Assembly: GCA_038373885.1 (NCBI GenBank)
Contig: JAWZYV010014440.1
Span: forward strand, 839,001-903,000
DNA from: Cheiracanthium punctorium
Lineage: Eukaryota; Arthropoda; Arachnida; Araneae; Cheiracanthiidae
Length of the DNA: 64,000 nucleotides
Reading direction: 5' to 3'
The notes below the pieces were generated by a model. That model had not been told where the DNA came from. It saw only the letters and a program-made list of their open reading frames with translations, and did not search any database. This document shows positions 22,291 through 33,780 of the stretch, piece by piece. Numbering within the stretch: the stretch's first letter is position 1; the number at the start of each line of letters is the position of its first letter. Made by a program: the position numbers and the translations under genes.

Positions 22291-25083
22291 AAATAAATTT
22301 ATCTTCCTATATTATCCCGGTCCCTTGAAGATATTGAGACTCCTGATCCATATAATTCCATATCTACGCTCATGATTCTTTAAACTGAAGAAAAAGATCC
22401 CTTTCAAATATATTCTTACTTCAAAATAATACTTAAAAATGTCCATTACTTTCAGAAAGAGAAGCATTAAAATAAAAGTAGTAAGAACAATATTAAAATT
22501 TAGTTTTAAAAAGGAATCGACATTGCTTAGATCTTCAAAATTCATGTTCAAATTTCTTTTACACAAAACTGAACGACTTATGCCTAACCATTTATTTATC
22601 CGGTAGCATTAATTCTAAACGAACTGGAAATCTAACTTGGCATCGAAAAGTGAGATATCAAATAATATCCAAAACCATATTCAATCTCTCTGTCTACAAA
22701 ACAGTGCAACAAGACATTTATTGAATTCAACGTAACATCGAAATTGAAAATGACTGAACTATCACAACCCACCATCCACGCATTTTGTGATGTAATCAAT
22801 TTAATACTTTTCGCTATTTGCTTATGCACAGTAACGGCATTCATTTCGAATGCCCCTTGCACAACTTTTCTGATTGAAAACTTCATTTACGTACATCATT
22901 AGCGTCTTTTCACATCATTTGTCTTGTCAAAGAACATCATAAATAAATATCCCTTAGACAGTGGCGTAACTTAGCCGTTGAAGACCATAGCTAGCTAATC
23001 GAATAGGGCCCTCCTTTTTTTTTTTTCTTTTTTTTTTTAATAAATATACCACTGCGTAAACTTACGCAATTAAAATAGTGTGTGCATTTTTCGATGACTT
23101 TCTAGTAATTTCTAATAAACTTAAGAGCGTATGTGATTGAAATGACAATTTTAGTTTTTGTCGAAATTTTAATGATTGAAATTTCTGTTCAGCAAAAGTG
23201 TCAGCGACAACTTCAAAGTTTAAATTAGGGCCATGGAATGTTCGATGGACAGTATACAGCGAAGTTGTGTAGCTTTTCTCGTCCCATAGAATCTCCTAGA
23301 TAAGTTTTTATCGATTTTAAATTTGAAAAATATCCTACGCACTAGTTGTAGTCATAGTAATGGTTAAAGCAAACAGAAATGCTGAGCACATTTAAGATGC
23401 AATGCTTGAAGACATAAAATGATTTTTTGTAATTAATAAATCAGCAAGTAATCTTATAGATGACAATTCTATTTCTTGTCTAAAAATGGATGAAAAATTA
23501 AGAATTCCTTATCAAAGGAGACAGATATATCTTCATTATGTAAATCAACAAATTCTAAAGGCTTTTCTAATAAATCAGCGTCATTTAAGTTTTGCAAAGT
23601 CGCAACTTGCAAAACACTGAAATTGGAAACAATTTCATTCATTCAAAAGAAACGTGATCTCATTTGATTAATGATGATGTCCAATACGCGATGGAATAGC
23701 CTCACTTGTACTCGTGGCCTTCTCGGGACAAGGGTCACTGCCATCTATCCCGTCTTGGCACTCTATTGTTACCCACTGCTTTTAGATCAAACTGGACCGT
23801 CTTTCAACTCCACCCCCTTCGATCATAACGATATCATTTTCATATCGCGTCCTTTTCATTATAAATAAGATATTGGTGTTTTGCTTCGTCTATCCAATGC
23901 TGCAAATCGTTTTTTGCCAGTCTTGCAATGATGATGCGAGTAATATTTCAACCTAGTATTGCCAGTCTTCGCACTGCTAAACCTTTTGGAGAATTTTCGA
24001 GTACGTATTACTTCAATTTTTTTTTCGAGTTCCCGCTCTTCGAATTTTTACCATTCGGAACTATTTCGTTGCACAACTGGCTGTCAGAGGAAATACTCGT
24101 CAGTTACCTACGCAGGGCCGCCGAGCGGATTTTCGGGCCCCAGGACAAGTATTTAAACAGCCCCTCCCCCCCCCCTCCCAATCCTACAAAAAAAACTTCA
24201 CTATTTTTATCCAGAAAAGTTTATAAACACTTTAAAATCGGTATACTTTGAATTTATCGGAGGCCATATGTACAAAACCTTGTACACGATAAAAATTCCA
24301 TAAAAAAAATTGCAAGTATTTTATCAGAATTATTTTAAAGTTATGTACGTTATGTTCTCGAATTCTTTTTTAATGGGTCATTCCACCTCAAAACAAACAG
24401 AAAATTGGAAAAAGTTTACGATATTATTTCAGAGTTTCTTCAAATTTCGTGTAAATGATTTATAAGCTAAGATAACCACGAATCTCAATTTTGCAGGTTC
24501 TACGATAGTTAATTAACCAGAAATTAACTATGCAAATTCTTAAGTTTTCTGCAAGATATGCCATTTTTTATCTGAATTTCTTAAACAACTCTTTAACTGT
24601 AGGAATTACTGAAGTGAAAATTTGTTTCTAGGGGTAACTTTTTAAGCTGATTCCAAAACTTTATCAAAATTTGCGTATCTTCTATAGTTTATGCATGAGC
24701 ATTGCATTGGCGAAAAAGCATCATGAAATTTTTTCGGCATGTTTGATCAGAAGCACATGTTTTAAATTTTTATATGTATGCTTGGTTCAACATAATCAAC
24801 GCTTATTCGCATTCAATGATTCATCGTTTCAGATGACACACTGCATTGCAATTGATATTTTATGCGATTCATTGCACTGAATACTTCCCTCAGAGGAGGA
24901 TGCACAGGACGAAAATCAGAGCATTAATTCAATAAGTAGTGACATATTTGTTAATTTTGCCTGTTATCCTTTGGGTTATATTTGCTATATGCCCGGGCAG
25001 GCATGTAAGGGTAAAAAATGCATGCCCTATTTGAATTTTTAAAAGCCTACGGGCATGTCGGGCAACATAATTTTCGAGCCCTG
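22291..25083. other. AT-rich DNA with MITE-end fragments
   Basis: No gene is supported. A CAGTGGCGTAACTTAG terminus at about 22970 resembles the start of the 33203-33360 MITE but has no visible partner. CAGGGCCGCCGAGCGG at about 24113 resembles a hAT-type end. The stretch up to 25083 ends with TTTTCGAGCCCTG, another hAT-like terminus (CAGGGCTCGAAAA inverted), just before the repeat at 25084-25192. Confidence 0.4.
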
Positions 25084-25192
25084 CATTATACACTTTGAGA
25101 AGGTATAGCAAGGGTTTACTAAAAAGCAAAAAATGTTTCGCAATGTATTTCGTTTTAAAAACACTCTTATCGTTTATAAAAAGTATTAGTAC
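25084..25192 (-). repeat. Inverted copy of the 20330-20440 repeat
   Basis: Read on the minus strand this matches 20330-20440: ATACTTTTTATAAACGATAA, ATACATTGCGAAACATTTTT, TTAGTAAACCCTTGCTA and CAAAGTGTATAATGCA occur in the same order. Homology stops abruptly at the CAGGGCTCGAAAA-type terminus, suggesting that an element inserted at that border. Confidence 0.7.
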
Positions 25193-25458
25193 ATGTTTTA
25201 AATTTTTATGTGTTTTAAAATGGTATGCGGCTTCATCCCCAAAAAATTTCATCTTGGTTTTCTGCTCAAGAGCTGAGCAAAAAAATTATTAAATTTTCAT
25301 GTGGCGTTTCGTATATTGGGTCTAGTAATCAGTTTTAAAGAGTGTGTCAAAGGAATAAATATGCAATAATACCTTTGTCCGTCAGAGTAATCTCCATTAT
25401 TTTCCAACACCCACCGCCAATGGTCAAGAGTTTTTATAAAATTCGTAGCCAAATGAAT

Positions 25459-25647
25459 AACGCAGAAAGGAAAGCGTTAACAAACACCAATTAGAGTTAA
25501 TCCCACAGATTAATTTCGGTAAGTATGACTTACCAACATCACTGGGAGAATGTATTCTCGCACTGATGATGGCAAGTCATATCTACCGAAACTGGTTTGC
25601 GGCATTAAATCTCATTGGTGCTTGCGAACGTTGTTCTTCTGTGTTGA
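25459..25647. repeat. Fold-back element of about 190 bp
   Basis: Left arm (ACACCAATTAGAGTTAATCC, then TTTCGGTAAGTATGACTTACC) pairs with the right arm (GGCAAGTCATATCTACCGAAA, then AAATCTCATTGGTG) around a centre near 25553. The arms are about 90 bp with scattered mismatches and almost no loop. Such fold-backs are typical of MITEs or can be transcribed as hairpin RNA. No target duplication was found. Confidence 0.72.
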
Positions 25648-25770
25648 AAGCTGAGTTACCTTCTTTATCAAATTAGTTATTAGTTTACAAAAGTCCACTT
25701 TATTATTTCCTATTTTTCACATTTTCTTATAAAGACTTCAATTCACAAATTTAGTTGCTTATAAATGTTT

Positions 25771-26010
25771 CTATGAAATTGCCCTTCTGGCTCTTTTGGA
25801 TGCGAAGTCGTATAGTACAAAGTTCAAAGAACGAGCAAGATCCGTCTCCATGGCAAGAGTGGTTAGTCCACAAAGTGTTTCTTGTCCTATGGTTGATCTG
25901 ACATGATTCTTTATTCTTTTTAAAACACTAAAAGATCTCTCCGCTCCAGCCACTGATACTGGAAGGATGAAGGGTAGCCTGATTGCTATATTTGGTACAA
26001 AGGATCCAGT
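25771..26010 (-). pseudogene. hAT transposase C-terminal fragment
   Basis: The minus-strand frame reads RLPFILPVSVAGAERSFSVL then KRIKNHVRSTIGQETLCGL and ends at a stop after RRAIS. The pattern PVSVA-x3-ERSFS-x-LKxIKxxxRSTxGQxxL is the hAT C-terminal dimerisation domain, as also seen in ZMYM1-like proteins. A stop lies just upstream, so only about 75 residues survive. The N-terminal BED finger and catalytic residues are absent. This is a different hAT lineage from the transposase at 8599-9878. Confidence 0.75.
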
Positions 26011-26329
26011 TTTAAGCTTTTACGTTTATTTAAAAAGTCAAGGGTTTACAAAGGATTAAGCCCCAAATTTGAGCAAATTTGAGCTATGAATTGATTTTAG
26101 ATGGATCAATTCATCTTGGGAGATACTGAGAAAGGTCACCTCGGAATTTAGACACTAAACTATTACATATTCGGTTTTATAGACAAAATTGTTTAATTTA
26201 TTTGATTATTGATTGTAATAGACAGGATAGTTTATTTACAAGGGTGACTCAAACGACTTTCAATGCATTGTCTATGGACTTTTCAATGCAATAAATGAGT
26301 AGTTAATCCTTGATTAGGTTGCACCTAAA

Positions 26330-26570
26330 GTCTTGCCAACTATCGCTAAACTTGTAAACTTTTGGCGAAATATCGCCAATTTTGACGGCAGAAATAAGTT
26401 TTCAAAACTGAACTCAACTCAGTGATATCTCCAATGTTTCGAGAGATAATATTTTCTAAGTATTATTTCTCAATTTCAAATGAAATTTAAATGATGTGCA
26501 TCGAAAATGTTTATAATTTAATAGGCGTATAACGAAGTCGTGCTGGCCAAATCAGATTTCTCTTTTAATT
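26330..26570 (+). repeat. Old dispersed repeat related to 19600-19850
   Basis: Shares TTGCCAA, GATATCTC..., TCAAATGAAAT, ATTTAATAGGCGTA (ATTTTAATAAACGTA in the other copy) and a CAGATTTCTC/CAGATCTGCAC end in the same order. Both copies are diverged. Confidence 0.45.
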
Positions 26571-27272
26571 TTTTTTTCTAAAAGTACTTTGTTTCCTTTC
26601 CTTTATTTTTTTTTGTTTATTACAGCGTATGAAACAACTTCGTAACCTGCATTAAAACTGCTGGTCGACTCTCCTCTTGCAAAGTAATGGATTTCGAGCC
26701 GATATATCAACAAACCAGATAATATAACCATACATCCAATTTTAATATTCATCGTTGCCGGATAATGACGATGGAATAGAATTTATGAGGCATTCTGTCA
26801 TATTTATTATGAGATATTCGTCTGGCATGATAAATGTCTGCAATCAGTGGCTGTTGCGAACAGAATATTGGGCTTCACTTTGGACTGCACATGCAGCTGT
26901 GATCTGGCGTTCGTCTAAATACTACAACTCACAGATAGAGATGATATATTTTTAATTCTCAAAAATCTGCCTGCACATATTTCTTTATGAAACACACACG
27001 CACATATACACAGAAAAAAAAAATATATAAATAAAATCCCTAAATAAGAAATAAAAGAATAAAGAGATAAAATTCAAAACTTTAACTATAAATATTGATT
27101 TTTTTTAAACTACATTTTGTATCGCCTTTTTAATGTATCGTAAGATATTTGTTACTACATTTCATATTAATTTTGTAGATCTAATTTGATCAGAATAATT
27201 CTCTTTCACATGAAAAATTACAATTTTAATCAATTTGGGGGAAATTAAAAAATTTATAAGCGTTACTTACTT

Positions 27273-27464
27273 GCTATCTTCGTTGCAAGTATACAGAAAA
27301 GGGTCCAATTACTTCTTCTTTGCTTCCTAACCTTGGAATTTGAATGCCTTGTTGAGGCCCAGAATTTCACGGCAATGCTAAGGTGGAAATCTCCAAGGCT
27401 GCGTCTTTTTAGCCATGGTAACAAAAGGCATGAACCGCAAGAATTTTCTCTATTAATGTTTCTG
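27273..27464 (-). other. Exon-like segment, minus strand
   Basis: On the minus strand a pyrimidine-rich acceptor ending TTTTTCCAG precedes 27464, and a GTAAGT donor follows 27273. The segment is GC-richer than its surroundings. One frame is open across it (…CGSCLLLPWLKRRSLGD…), but another frame, broken by three stops, looks more protein-like (LEKILAVHAFCYHG-like, then GSKEEVIGPFSVYLQRR). It may therefore be a non-coding or dead exon. Joining it directly to 33649-33780 gives matching phase but creates a TGA at the junction. Confidence 0.3.
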
Positions 27465-27587
27465 GAAAAACATAAAACCGACAACTAAATTACTTTTGGC
27501 AATATAATTTAAAATTAGTGACGTTCATATTGCAAAAGCTAAGTTAGAAATTGCAGGAAAAAATTTTTAGTGCCCCGTTTTTCTTCC

Positions 27588-28231
27588 CAGTAGCGTAGCC
27601 AGGATTTTTTTCAGGAATGGCTGAGAACTGAAAAACTGGAATACAATTTTGTTCATTAAAATGTATATGATATGAGTCTTTTTCGAGGGTGTGGGGCTGG
27701 GGCCTCTCGATTTTGCCTAAAAATGTCCGCATATGAAAATAGATTTTTATAAAGGAAAAAAAAAAAAAAACGTAAATCGAGTTTAAAATTTTTGCAGTGG
27801 GAAATACATGCATTGGGGGAAAAAAATAGGATCCGTAGATGAACTTCAAACTTCTCATGTGCACCTTTGAAATATACCGTAAACACTTCAGATTCAGTGT
27901 AAACTGATTGCCGACCCTACTTGGGTTTGCGACTAAATTGCCAGCCACGAGCTATTCTCTGACTACTATCCAGATCTCCTCAGCCAAGATCTGGGGTAGC
28001 TTTACCAACTTAGTATGAAAACTAATTTTTATTTAAAAAAAAAAAAAATCTGTAGTGAATTTACAAAAAAAATTACAGATTACTCGTTTTTCTACAGTTA
28101 CATGAACAACTTTCCATAAAACCTTCAAATTTATATTTATCCCCGAATACTTTATTTTCTACATATCGTGTTTGCTCATTTCGGGGATGGTTGGCTGCAG
28201 CCCCATCAGCCACCCCCTGGCTAAGCCCTTG
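27588..28231. mobile_element. MITE-like element with CAGTAGCGTAGCCAGG ends
   Basis: The left end CAGTAGCGTAGCCAGG and inverted right end CAAGGGCTTAGCCAGG enclose 644 bp of AT-rich non-coding DNA. The termini are recognisably related to the CAGGGGCGTAGCCA family, but the flanks show no 8-bp duplication, so it may be a composite or decayed copy. Confidence 0.5.
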
Positions 28232-28549
28232 GGCTGTTTCTACTCTGAAGTCAATTTCGAATTTCTAACTTTTTAAAAAGTTTCTAAAGATAATGATTTA
28301 GAACGCCATAGGGCATAACTTACAAAGGGCAAAGGTGGGCTATTGCCCCCTCAAAAAATTCAAGAAAACTCAGATTATCACCTATTTGAAAATATTTTCT
28401 GTAAGAAACATTTTGCCCCTCCAATATTGCATGCCATTTTACGCCAAAGCAGAACGCGTTATTGTGTTTGATAGTGCATGTGCACTCCCTCAATTTAGCA
28501 ATGACGCACCTGGAAGTTTTTTTTTTTTCGGGTATTGGGGGCAGGGTTA

Positions 28550-29857
28550 ATTCTCACACTATTAAGTAGATAGTTTAAATAAACAATTAATTAGCAAAGA
28601 CTACTTTAACGTATGGTTACCACGTTGGAAAGAGCAAAAAAGCAAGAGAAAATACTGCATACAAAACTCCAGGGGGATTTTTATGAGATCGCGCTAGATA
28701 GATTATTTATTTGCGCTTATAGAGGCCCTGCTCCTGGGCCATTTTATTTGCTATCTCATAAGACATGATAGAGAAGAGGCCCCGCTCTTGCGCTTCGCCT
28801 GGGGCCCCGCACGTTTCTCGGGCCGCCTCTGAGGGGGGCATTGCATCCCCCTTGCCCTATGCTGCCCGCGCCTTCTATGACTGCTCACAACTCTGTCTTT
28901 GAACTTCAAAATTTCATAAAAATAAAGAAAATTGAATTTAAAGGAGAGTGTGAGAGAGAGAATAAAGGAAATTAGCGTGGGGAAAACAGGATTAGGTAAA
29001 AAAGAAAGGGGTTTTGTTAACTTAGCCCTGGGCAAAATAATTTTTACAACCTAACCAGGGATGGATTAATACAATTTTGTGGGTGGGGGCAACTATTTAA
29101 TGTCCATTTTAATTTTATGGAAGTAAAATAAGATCTCTTACATTTTATATTTAATTTCTTATTTCTCGGGGCGCAGGGGGGGTCGCTCCATAGCCCTTTC
29201 TTTAATTTGTCAGTGAATACAACTGGTGTTTCTGAGAAAAAATACCATTTATACAATTTATTTAGAAACAACTAACAGGCACGAACCTATCTCTAATCGC
29301 TTAACATAATTTGCTACTCTTCTATCAATAATGATAGTGTAACAAATAAAAAATCGATGTCGAGAACTTTTTTTTTTAAATAATAATTCAAATTGCATTA
29401 GACAAATTTACTAATTTCATATCGTTTGTTTTTATTTTCTTTGCAATCGCTTTATTCATTACTAACAATATCAGTTGATTTGTGCTGCCATCTGTTGGTC
29501 ATTATCTATTTTAACTGATATTGTGGTGATTTTTTTAGAAAAATTTAAATAGAAAATACGAAGATGGATTTATTATCTGACAAATGTTTTTAAATTCCAA
29601 AATTATTAATTTAAAACTTTTTTTAATTTTAACTTGTAGCGCATAATTTATTAGAAATATTTCTGATAAATGTGTACAGTAGAATAAAATTTAGTATAAT
29701 CTTTACTAATAGTATTGTGTTAACTGAAAATTTGACAAGCTGAGACGGTTAGCATATTTTGTGTGCAAAAATGATTGGAAATAATTAGTATGGCTTCAAA
29801 ATTTTCGTTCAAAAATAAATAAGGTTCTGCGAAGCTGTTTGATTGAGTTTGTCCGCA
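28550..29857. other. AT-rich DNA with a repeat copy at 29053-29210
   Basis: There is no gene. The segment 29053-29210 (AGGGATGGATTAATACAATT, GGGTGGGGGCAACTA, TTTTATGGAAGTAAAATAAG) is a second copy of the repeat at 9954-10135. CG-rich text at 28720-28870 with GGGCCGCCTCTG resembles a hAT-type terminus related to that near 24113. Confidence 0.5.
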
Positions 29858-30174
29858 CAGGGGCGGATCCAGAAATTACTCAAGGAGGGGGCGATTTTGT
29901 ACCTGAAACAAGGGGTAGAATGCGCAAAATAATTTTATAATTAATTAATATAATTAATTATATTATTGATAAAATCTATATATGAGATATAATTTAAAAG
30001 GACAGAGAGTAGTATCCACCATATACCCCTTAGAAAAAGGCTACTTAATTTTCATTATACTTATAATATATTTTAACAGATATTATAATATATTTTAACA
30101 GATTATAACGGAGTTTTGGACTTCGCCCACGAGGGGCGATCGCCCCCACTGCCCTCCCCTTGGATCAGCGCCTG
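29858..30174. mobile_element. hAT-type MITE, CAGGGGCGGATCCAG family
   Basis: The left end CAGGGGCGGATCCAG and inverted right end CAGGCGCTGATCCAA enclose 317 bp. Flanks are GTCCGCA on the left and GTCCGCC on the right, near-matching remnants of a target duplication. Interior poly-G near the left end mirrors poly-C near the right end. No coding capacity. Confidence 0.8.
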
Positions 30175-30261
30175 GTCCGCCATCTACATTTCCATGTATC
30201 CTGTACTAGTAGAAATTTCTAAATTGTTAATACAAATTTTTAGAAAACCTTGGTAAGCCTT

Positions 30262-30290
30262 TTCATGCACACTTATATAGTGTGCATGAA
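30262..30290. repeat. Perfect 12-bp hairpin and its partial repeats
   Basis: TTCATGCACACT and AGTGTGCATGAA pair around TATAT. TTCATGCACACTTATAT appears again at 30342-30358, and an intermediate AGTGTGCAT-like copy lies at 30322-30338, so this is a small cluster of related palindromes. Confidence 0.8.
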
Positions 30291-30674
30291 CTAGTCTCAT
30301 GTGCTAGTATATAGTCTCATGCACTATTATAAGTGTGCATTTTCATGCACACTTATATGATGAGTATCACTACTATCATCGGGGATGTCATGACGAGAAA
30401 TAAATAATGCTTTAACCTTGCAATGTGTTCAGAAATTAGTTTAGAACATGGGCGCCGGGAGGGGGGTGGAACGGGTGCACTTGCACCCCCCTGGAGTTTG
30501 AAAAAAATATAATTAACCTGAAAATATAAGTAATTTGTTTTACCCTTAGAGCAGTAAAAAAAAAGGCCTGAATGTGAGTGCGATATTTTGAATTCTACGT
30601 GTAACTGTCGCATTAAATTGGCTTTTTAGACCTGTGTTAATTGCTTAATATTTTCCACCATTGTACGCAAATTT

Positions 30675-30834
30675 TAGCCTTAGGGTTAGGGGGGTCATAA
30701 TTCCCCCCCAATGAGGAATTTTTTGCCATACAAAAATGTATATTTTTCAGTCCCTTATCACACACATGTATGCATATATAAGTTGCAGTAGTCGTAACCC
30801 CCCCCCCCATGAAAAATTACTGACTACGCCCCTG
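30675..30834. mobile_element. hAT-type MITE, CAGGGGCGTAGCCA family, copy 3 (left end decayed)
   Basis: The interior is nearly the same as copy 1 at 5457-5612 (GTCATAATTCCCCCC, ATGAGGAATTTTTTGCCATA, ACACATGTATGCATATA, then a GTAGTCGTAACCCCCC block). The right end ACTACGCCCCTG is intact; the left end has lost its outer bases. Flanks CGCAAATT and CGCATTAT suggest a worn 8-bp duplication. Confidence 0.82.
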
Positions 30835-31399
30835 CGCATTATTGATTAGAGCAGGTTAATTATAGCAAATAATAGTCAATTGTTTTGTATTGACACGTTG
30901 ACTCGTTCCCGTACAGCAGTATCGCGGCATTGCCAAAGCAGCATATCAACACTGCACAGAAATGTCTATGAGGACATCTACAGAAAAAATACACTCACTT
31001 TCTTTGGGAGGGGGATTTCTGATATGGCTTCCGGGTGCACCAAGTATTTGAATTTTGGTCCTGGTATAAAAAAAACGCCTGTTTTATATATTTTGGTCAT
31101 TATTTAGGAGCTAAACTGATTTTTTCACTAACTGAGATGTATGGGAAAACTGGAACAATCGAGAATCGAACTATCGAGACTCTACTGTGAATATGATTAA
31201 ATGCAATTATTTTAGGACTTAACGCTTAAAGTTTAACATTTCTTTTTATCATTATAGAGTTAATTTTTCAGAGATTTAAACTGAAAATTTATCTGATGAA
31301 AATTTGTATTTTGAGATTTTTGACATGGTGATTTTTCAAATATTAAGTGAAGGCATAACTGCGTGACTTTGAAACTTGGGCTCTATTTAATATATGGAT

Positions 31400-31640
31400 G
31401 TCCTCTAAGCCAAGTGCACCTAAGGCAAACCTGTACATGGGGTATCTGTCAAGGAAAGGGGGTTGCCTTGGGAAGAAGAATTTTTAAGGGGTTCTAACGC
31501 GTATTCACGTAACATCTAGAGAAAACCGTCCAAAATTCAAAACCGTTAGATTGACAGCCGCGCGGCACGCCAGAACTATTGGCCTTCACATTTCAGCCAT
31601 CTACCATTTTCAGCACTGGACATGGGAGGATCCCTAAGCC
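31400..31640 (-). mobile_element. tRNA-derived SINE, family 1, minus copy
   Basis: Read on the minus strand it aligns with 62690-62910: TGCTGAAAATGGTAGA, GTGAAGG, GCGGCTGTCAATCTAAC, GGTTTTCTCTAGATGTTACG, TGAATACGCGTTAGAACCCC and AGGCAACCCCC. The tRNA-like head is decayed. It lies inside the 30447-32545 element. Confidence 0.72.
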
Positions 31641-31944
31641 AAAAATTGCTACATACATCAATGCTAGACAAAATATATTTCGCTTCAGTTTTTCTGGGAT
31701 AATTCGTCTGTTTAAATATGAAACAATGTTATCAAAATTGCATATAATTTAGATAATTAATTATAAGTATACTTAAATTGAGGTATTATTAATTAGGCCA
31801 AATTAATAGTTTACGATTTTGTATTTTTCAGCTGGGACAAAATAACTATGACGATGTTTATTTCACATATTGATGCTACATTTTCCAGTGAAGAGTCTTC
31901 TTCCTTCAAACGCCAAATAGTCTAATTTTTTATATGTATGTATA

Positions 31945-32482
31945 CAGGGTGTCTCTGAACCTAGTTAAAATACATACAAAGAAGCATTTTTCTGCATTAC
32001 AACGTTTGGTCGTAAATGGAAATTGTAGATAGTTTCAGCACGATAGGGCTCCAGCCTAGCAAATAATGTGCGTAATTACCTCATTGTCATCTTTGACCCC
32101 GGATGGTTGGGACAAGTTAACGAGTCGCTTGGTCAGCACGTTCATTAGATTAATCAAGTATCGAATTTTGCTTTTGGGGACACCTCAAGGCACTCGTTTA
32201 CCAGACTCCAGTTGACTTAGATGAGGGCTTCATTACAAAACTTTAGTATAACCGCTGCAACCGTTCGTGGAATACCTGGCATCTTCGAAAGGGTACGCCA
32301 ATCACTTTCTAGACGCTACTAGCACATTTGAGCATTTACAGTATATAGCTTTTTCGTTTACTATATTTCCACTACACTTTTTATTTCTAACCACACACTG
32401 CTAATTTGCTATACAAAAAATGCTTCTTTGTATGCATTTTATTTATTCTTAAAGTTTGGCCTATGAATTGAGGAACACCCTG
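31945..32482. mobile_element. TA-flanked MITE with CAGGGTGT ends, nested
   Basis: The left end CAGGGTGTCTCTGAACCTAG and inverted right end CAGGGTGTTCCTCAATTCA are flanked by TA. A second matching block, CATACAAAGAAGCATTTTT, occurs near both ends. This fits a Tc1/mariner-type non-autonomous element of 538 bp. No frame survives. Confidence 0.78.
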
Positions 32483-33202
32483 TATATGTATATATATATA
32501 TACCTTGGGTGCACCCCCCTGGAAATGATCCCGCCGGCGCCCTTGGTTTAGAAAAAAGTTCCACTATAGTTTCTAAAATATATAATGAATTTTCTAGTCA
32601 TGAGGTATCAGTTACTAAATTAATATTTGTAATTTGATTTTTGTTATTAGCATATGTTGCTCAAAAGTGTTTCTTTACAAAAGAAAAAAAAAATCAGTTT
32701 TCAATTATCCGAACAAACACGCACGTGAAATGAAAACACTGGATGAAAATCACCTTCTAGCAATCTTTAATTTGATTTCGTCCTTTCAAGCAACGGAAAT
32801 GAAAATATTTATTTTATGAAGAAATTCTTCGATTTAAGGGAGCGTTAAATCGCTTAGATAAAAAACTAAATGGATTAAACTTTTTATTTTAATTTTGTTT
32901 GGTTTATCGGAGAAAAAGCTGATTTTAAAATGTTCAGATCAAACCACGATGAAATTGTTTCATTATTTCAAAATACTTCTTATTGTTACGCATTAAAACT
33001 ATCATCAACAGACTTTGAAAATAGAGATGGAAAGCAAAATACTTTAAAAATGAAATTACTAAAGTACATTTTCACAGAGTAATACACAAAATCACCTTTT
33101 CGTATTTTTGATAGTTTCAGGAAATTTGATAAATGATGGAAAATACATGTATGTTTATTCTAATAGCCATTAAATCTTTTCTAAAAAGCTATATCCTAGA
33201 TA

Positions 33203-33360
33203 CATTGGCGTAACTGGGTAGGCTTTTTGAATATTTCTAGGCTGGGCTTTAGCCCACCCAAACAGCTCCATTTCCTATTCTTGTCATAAAAAAATTAATT
33301 TCTCTAGAGTGGGCTAAAATCTTTCTAGGGTAGGCTTAGTCCTACGCAGTTACGCCAATG
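33203..33360. mobile_element. MITE with CATTGGCGTAACTG ends
   Basis: A 158-bp element whose left end CATTGGCGTAACTGGGTAGG and inverted right end CATTGGCGTAACTGCGTAGG match at nearly every position. Internal CTAGGCTGGGCTTTAGCCCA and AGTGGGCTAAAATCTTTCTA make most of it foldable. Flanks CCTAGATA and TCTAGAAA match 6 of 8, consistent with a worn hAT-type duplication. Confidence 0.85.
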
Positions 33361-33648
33361 TCTAGAAATAACTTGAGTCAACTTCTAATTTAAGTTGAAT
33401 ACTTTTCGTAAAAAATTCTAAGTCAGAAAATTAACTGCTGTTTTTGTAATCCCCTTGAAAACACATGAGCACTAGCAAAACTCCTGAGCATTATTGCACA
33501 AATTTATAACTAATTTATAAATAGTAAAAACATCTAACCTCAAGATTTAAGGACAACTTGAAACTAAGAATTAAGACAAAATAAATGATTCGCGAAGAAA
33601 ATATCAGAAAATGAACTAATACTTACCACACATACTACTAATACTTAC

Positions 33649-33780
33649 CACAGTACAATCCATAGCTGGAAAAAGGATATTGTAAAGAAATTTTTGCCTA
33701 CTTGCATCGCAGTCATTTCTAAGTCTCGTGTAAACCTCTTCAGAATGAGTTGTTCTTGTTCAGACTCCTCAATGTAGTTC
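33649..33780 (-). CDS. Candidate internal exon of an unrecognised gene
   Basis: On the minus strand an acceptor TTTTACTACAG precedes 33780 and the segment ends at a consensus donor GTG/GTAAGT (plus 33643-33649). Of three frames only one is open throughout, giving 43 codons that start NYIEESEQEQLILKRFTRDL and continue EMTAMQVGKNFFTISFFQ before a two-base split codon. The N-terminal part is charged and helical-looking; the end is hydrophobic. A second donor copy lies 22 bp further on, because ACTAATACTTACCACA is duplicated at plus 33615-33630 and 33637-33652. I do not recognise the protein, and no adjoining exon is clear. Confidence 0.42.

Larger units (their letters stand above)
30447..32545. 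mobile_element. 2.1-kb hAT-type inverted-repeat element with nested insertions
   Basis: A perfect 8-bp duplication GTTTAGAA lies at 30439-30446 and 32546-32553. The left end is CATGGGCGCCGGGAGG. The inverted right end is CAAGGGCGCCGGCGGGATC, and GGGTGCAC lies just inside both. No transposase frame is left. The interior contains three later insertions: a CAGGGGCGTAGCCA-family MITE, a SINE and a TA-flanked MITE, listed separately. Confidence 0.87.

Noticed and set aside
22632..22886. 84-codon minus-strand frame
   Set aside because: Chance-length frame in AT-rich DNA without protein-family features.
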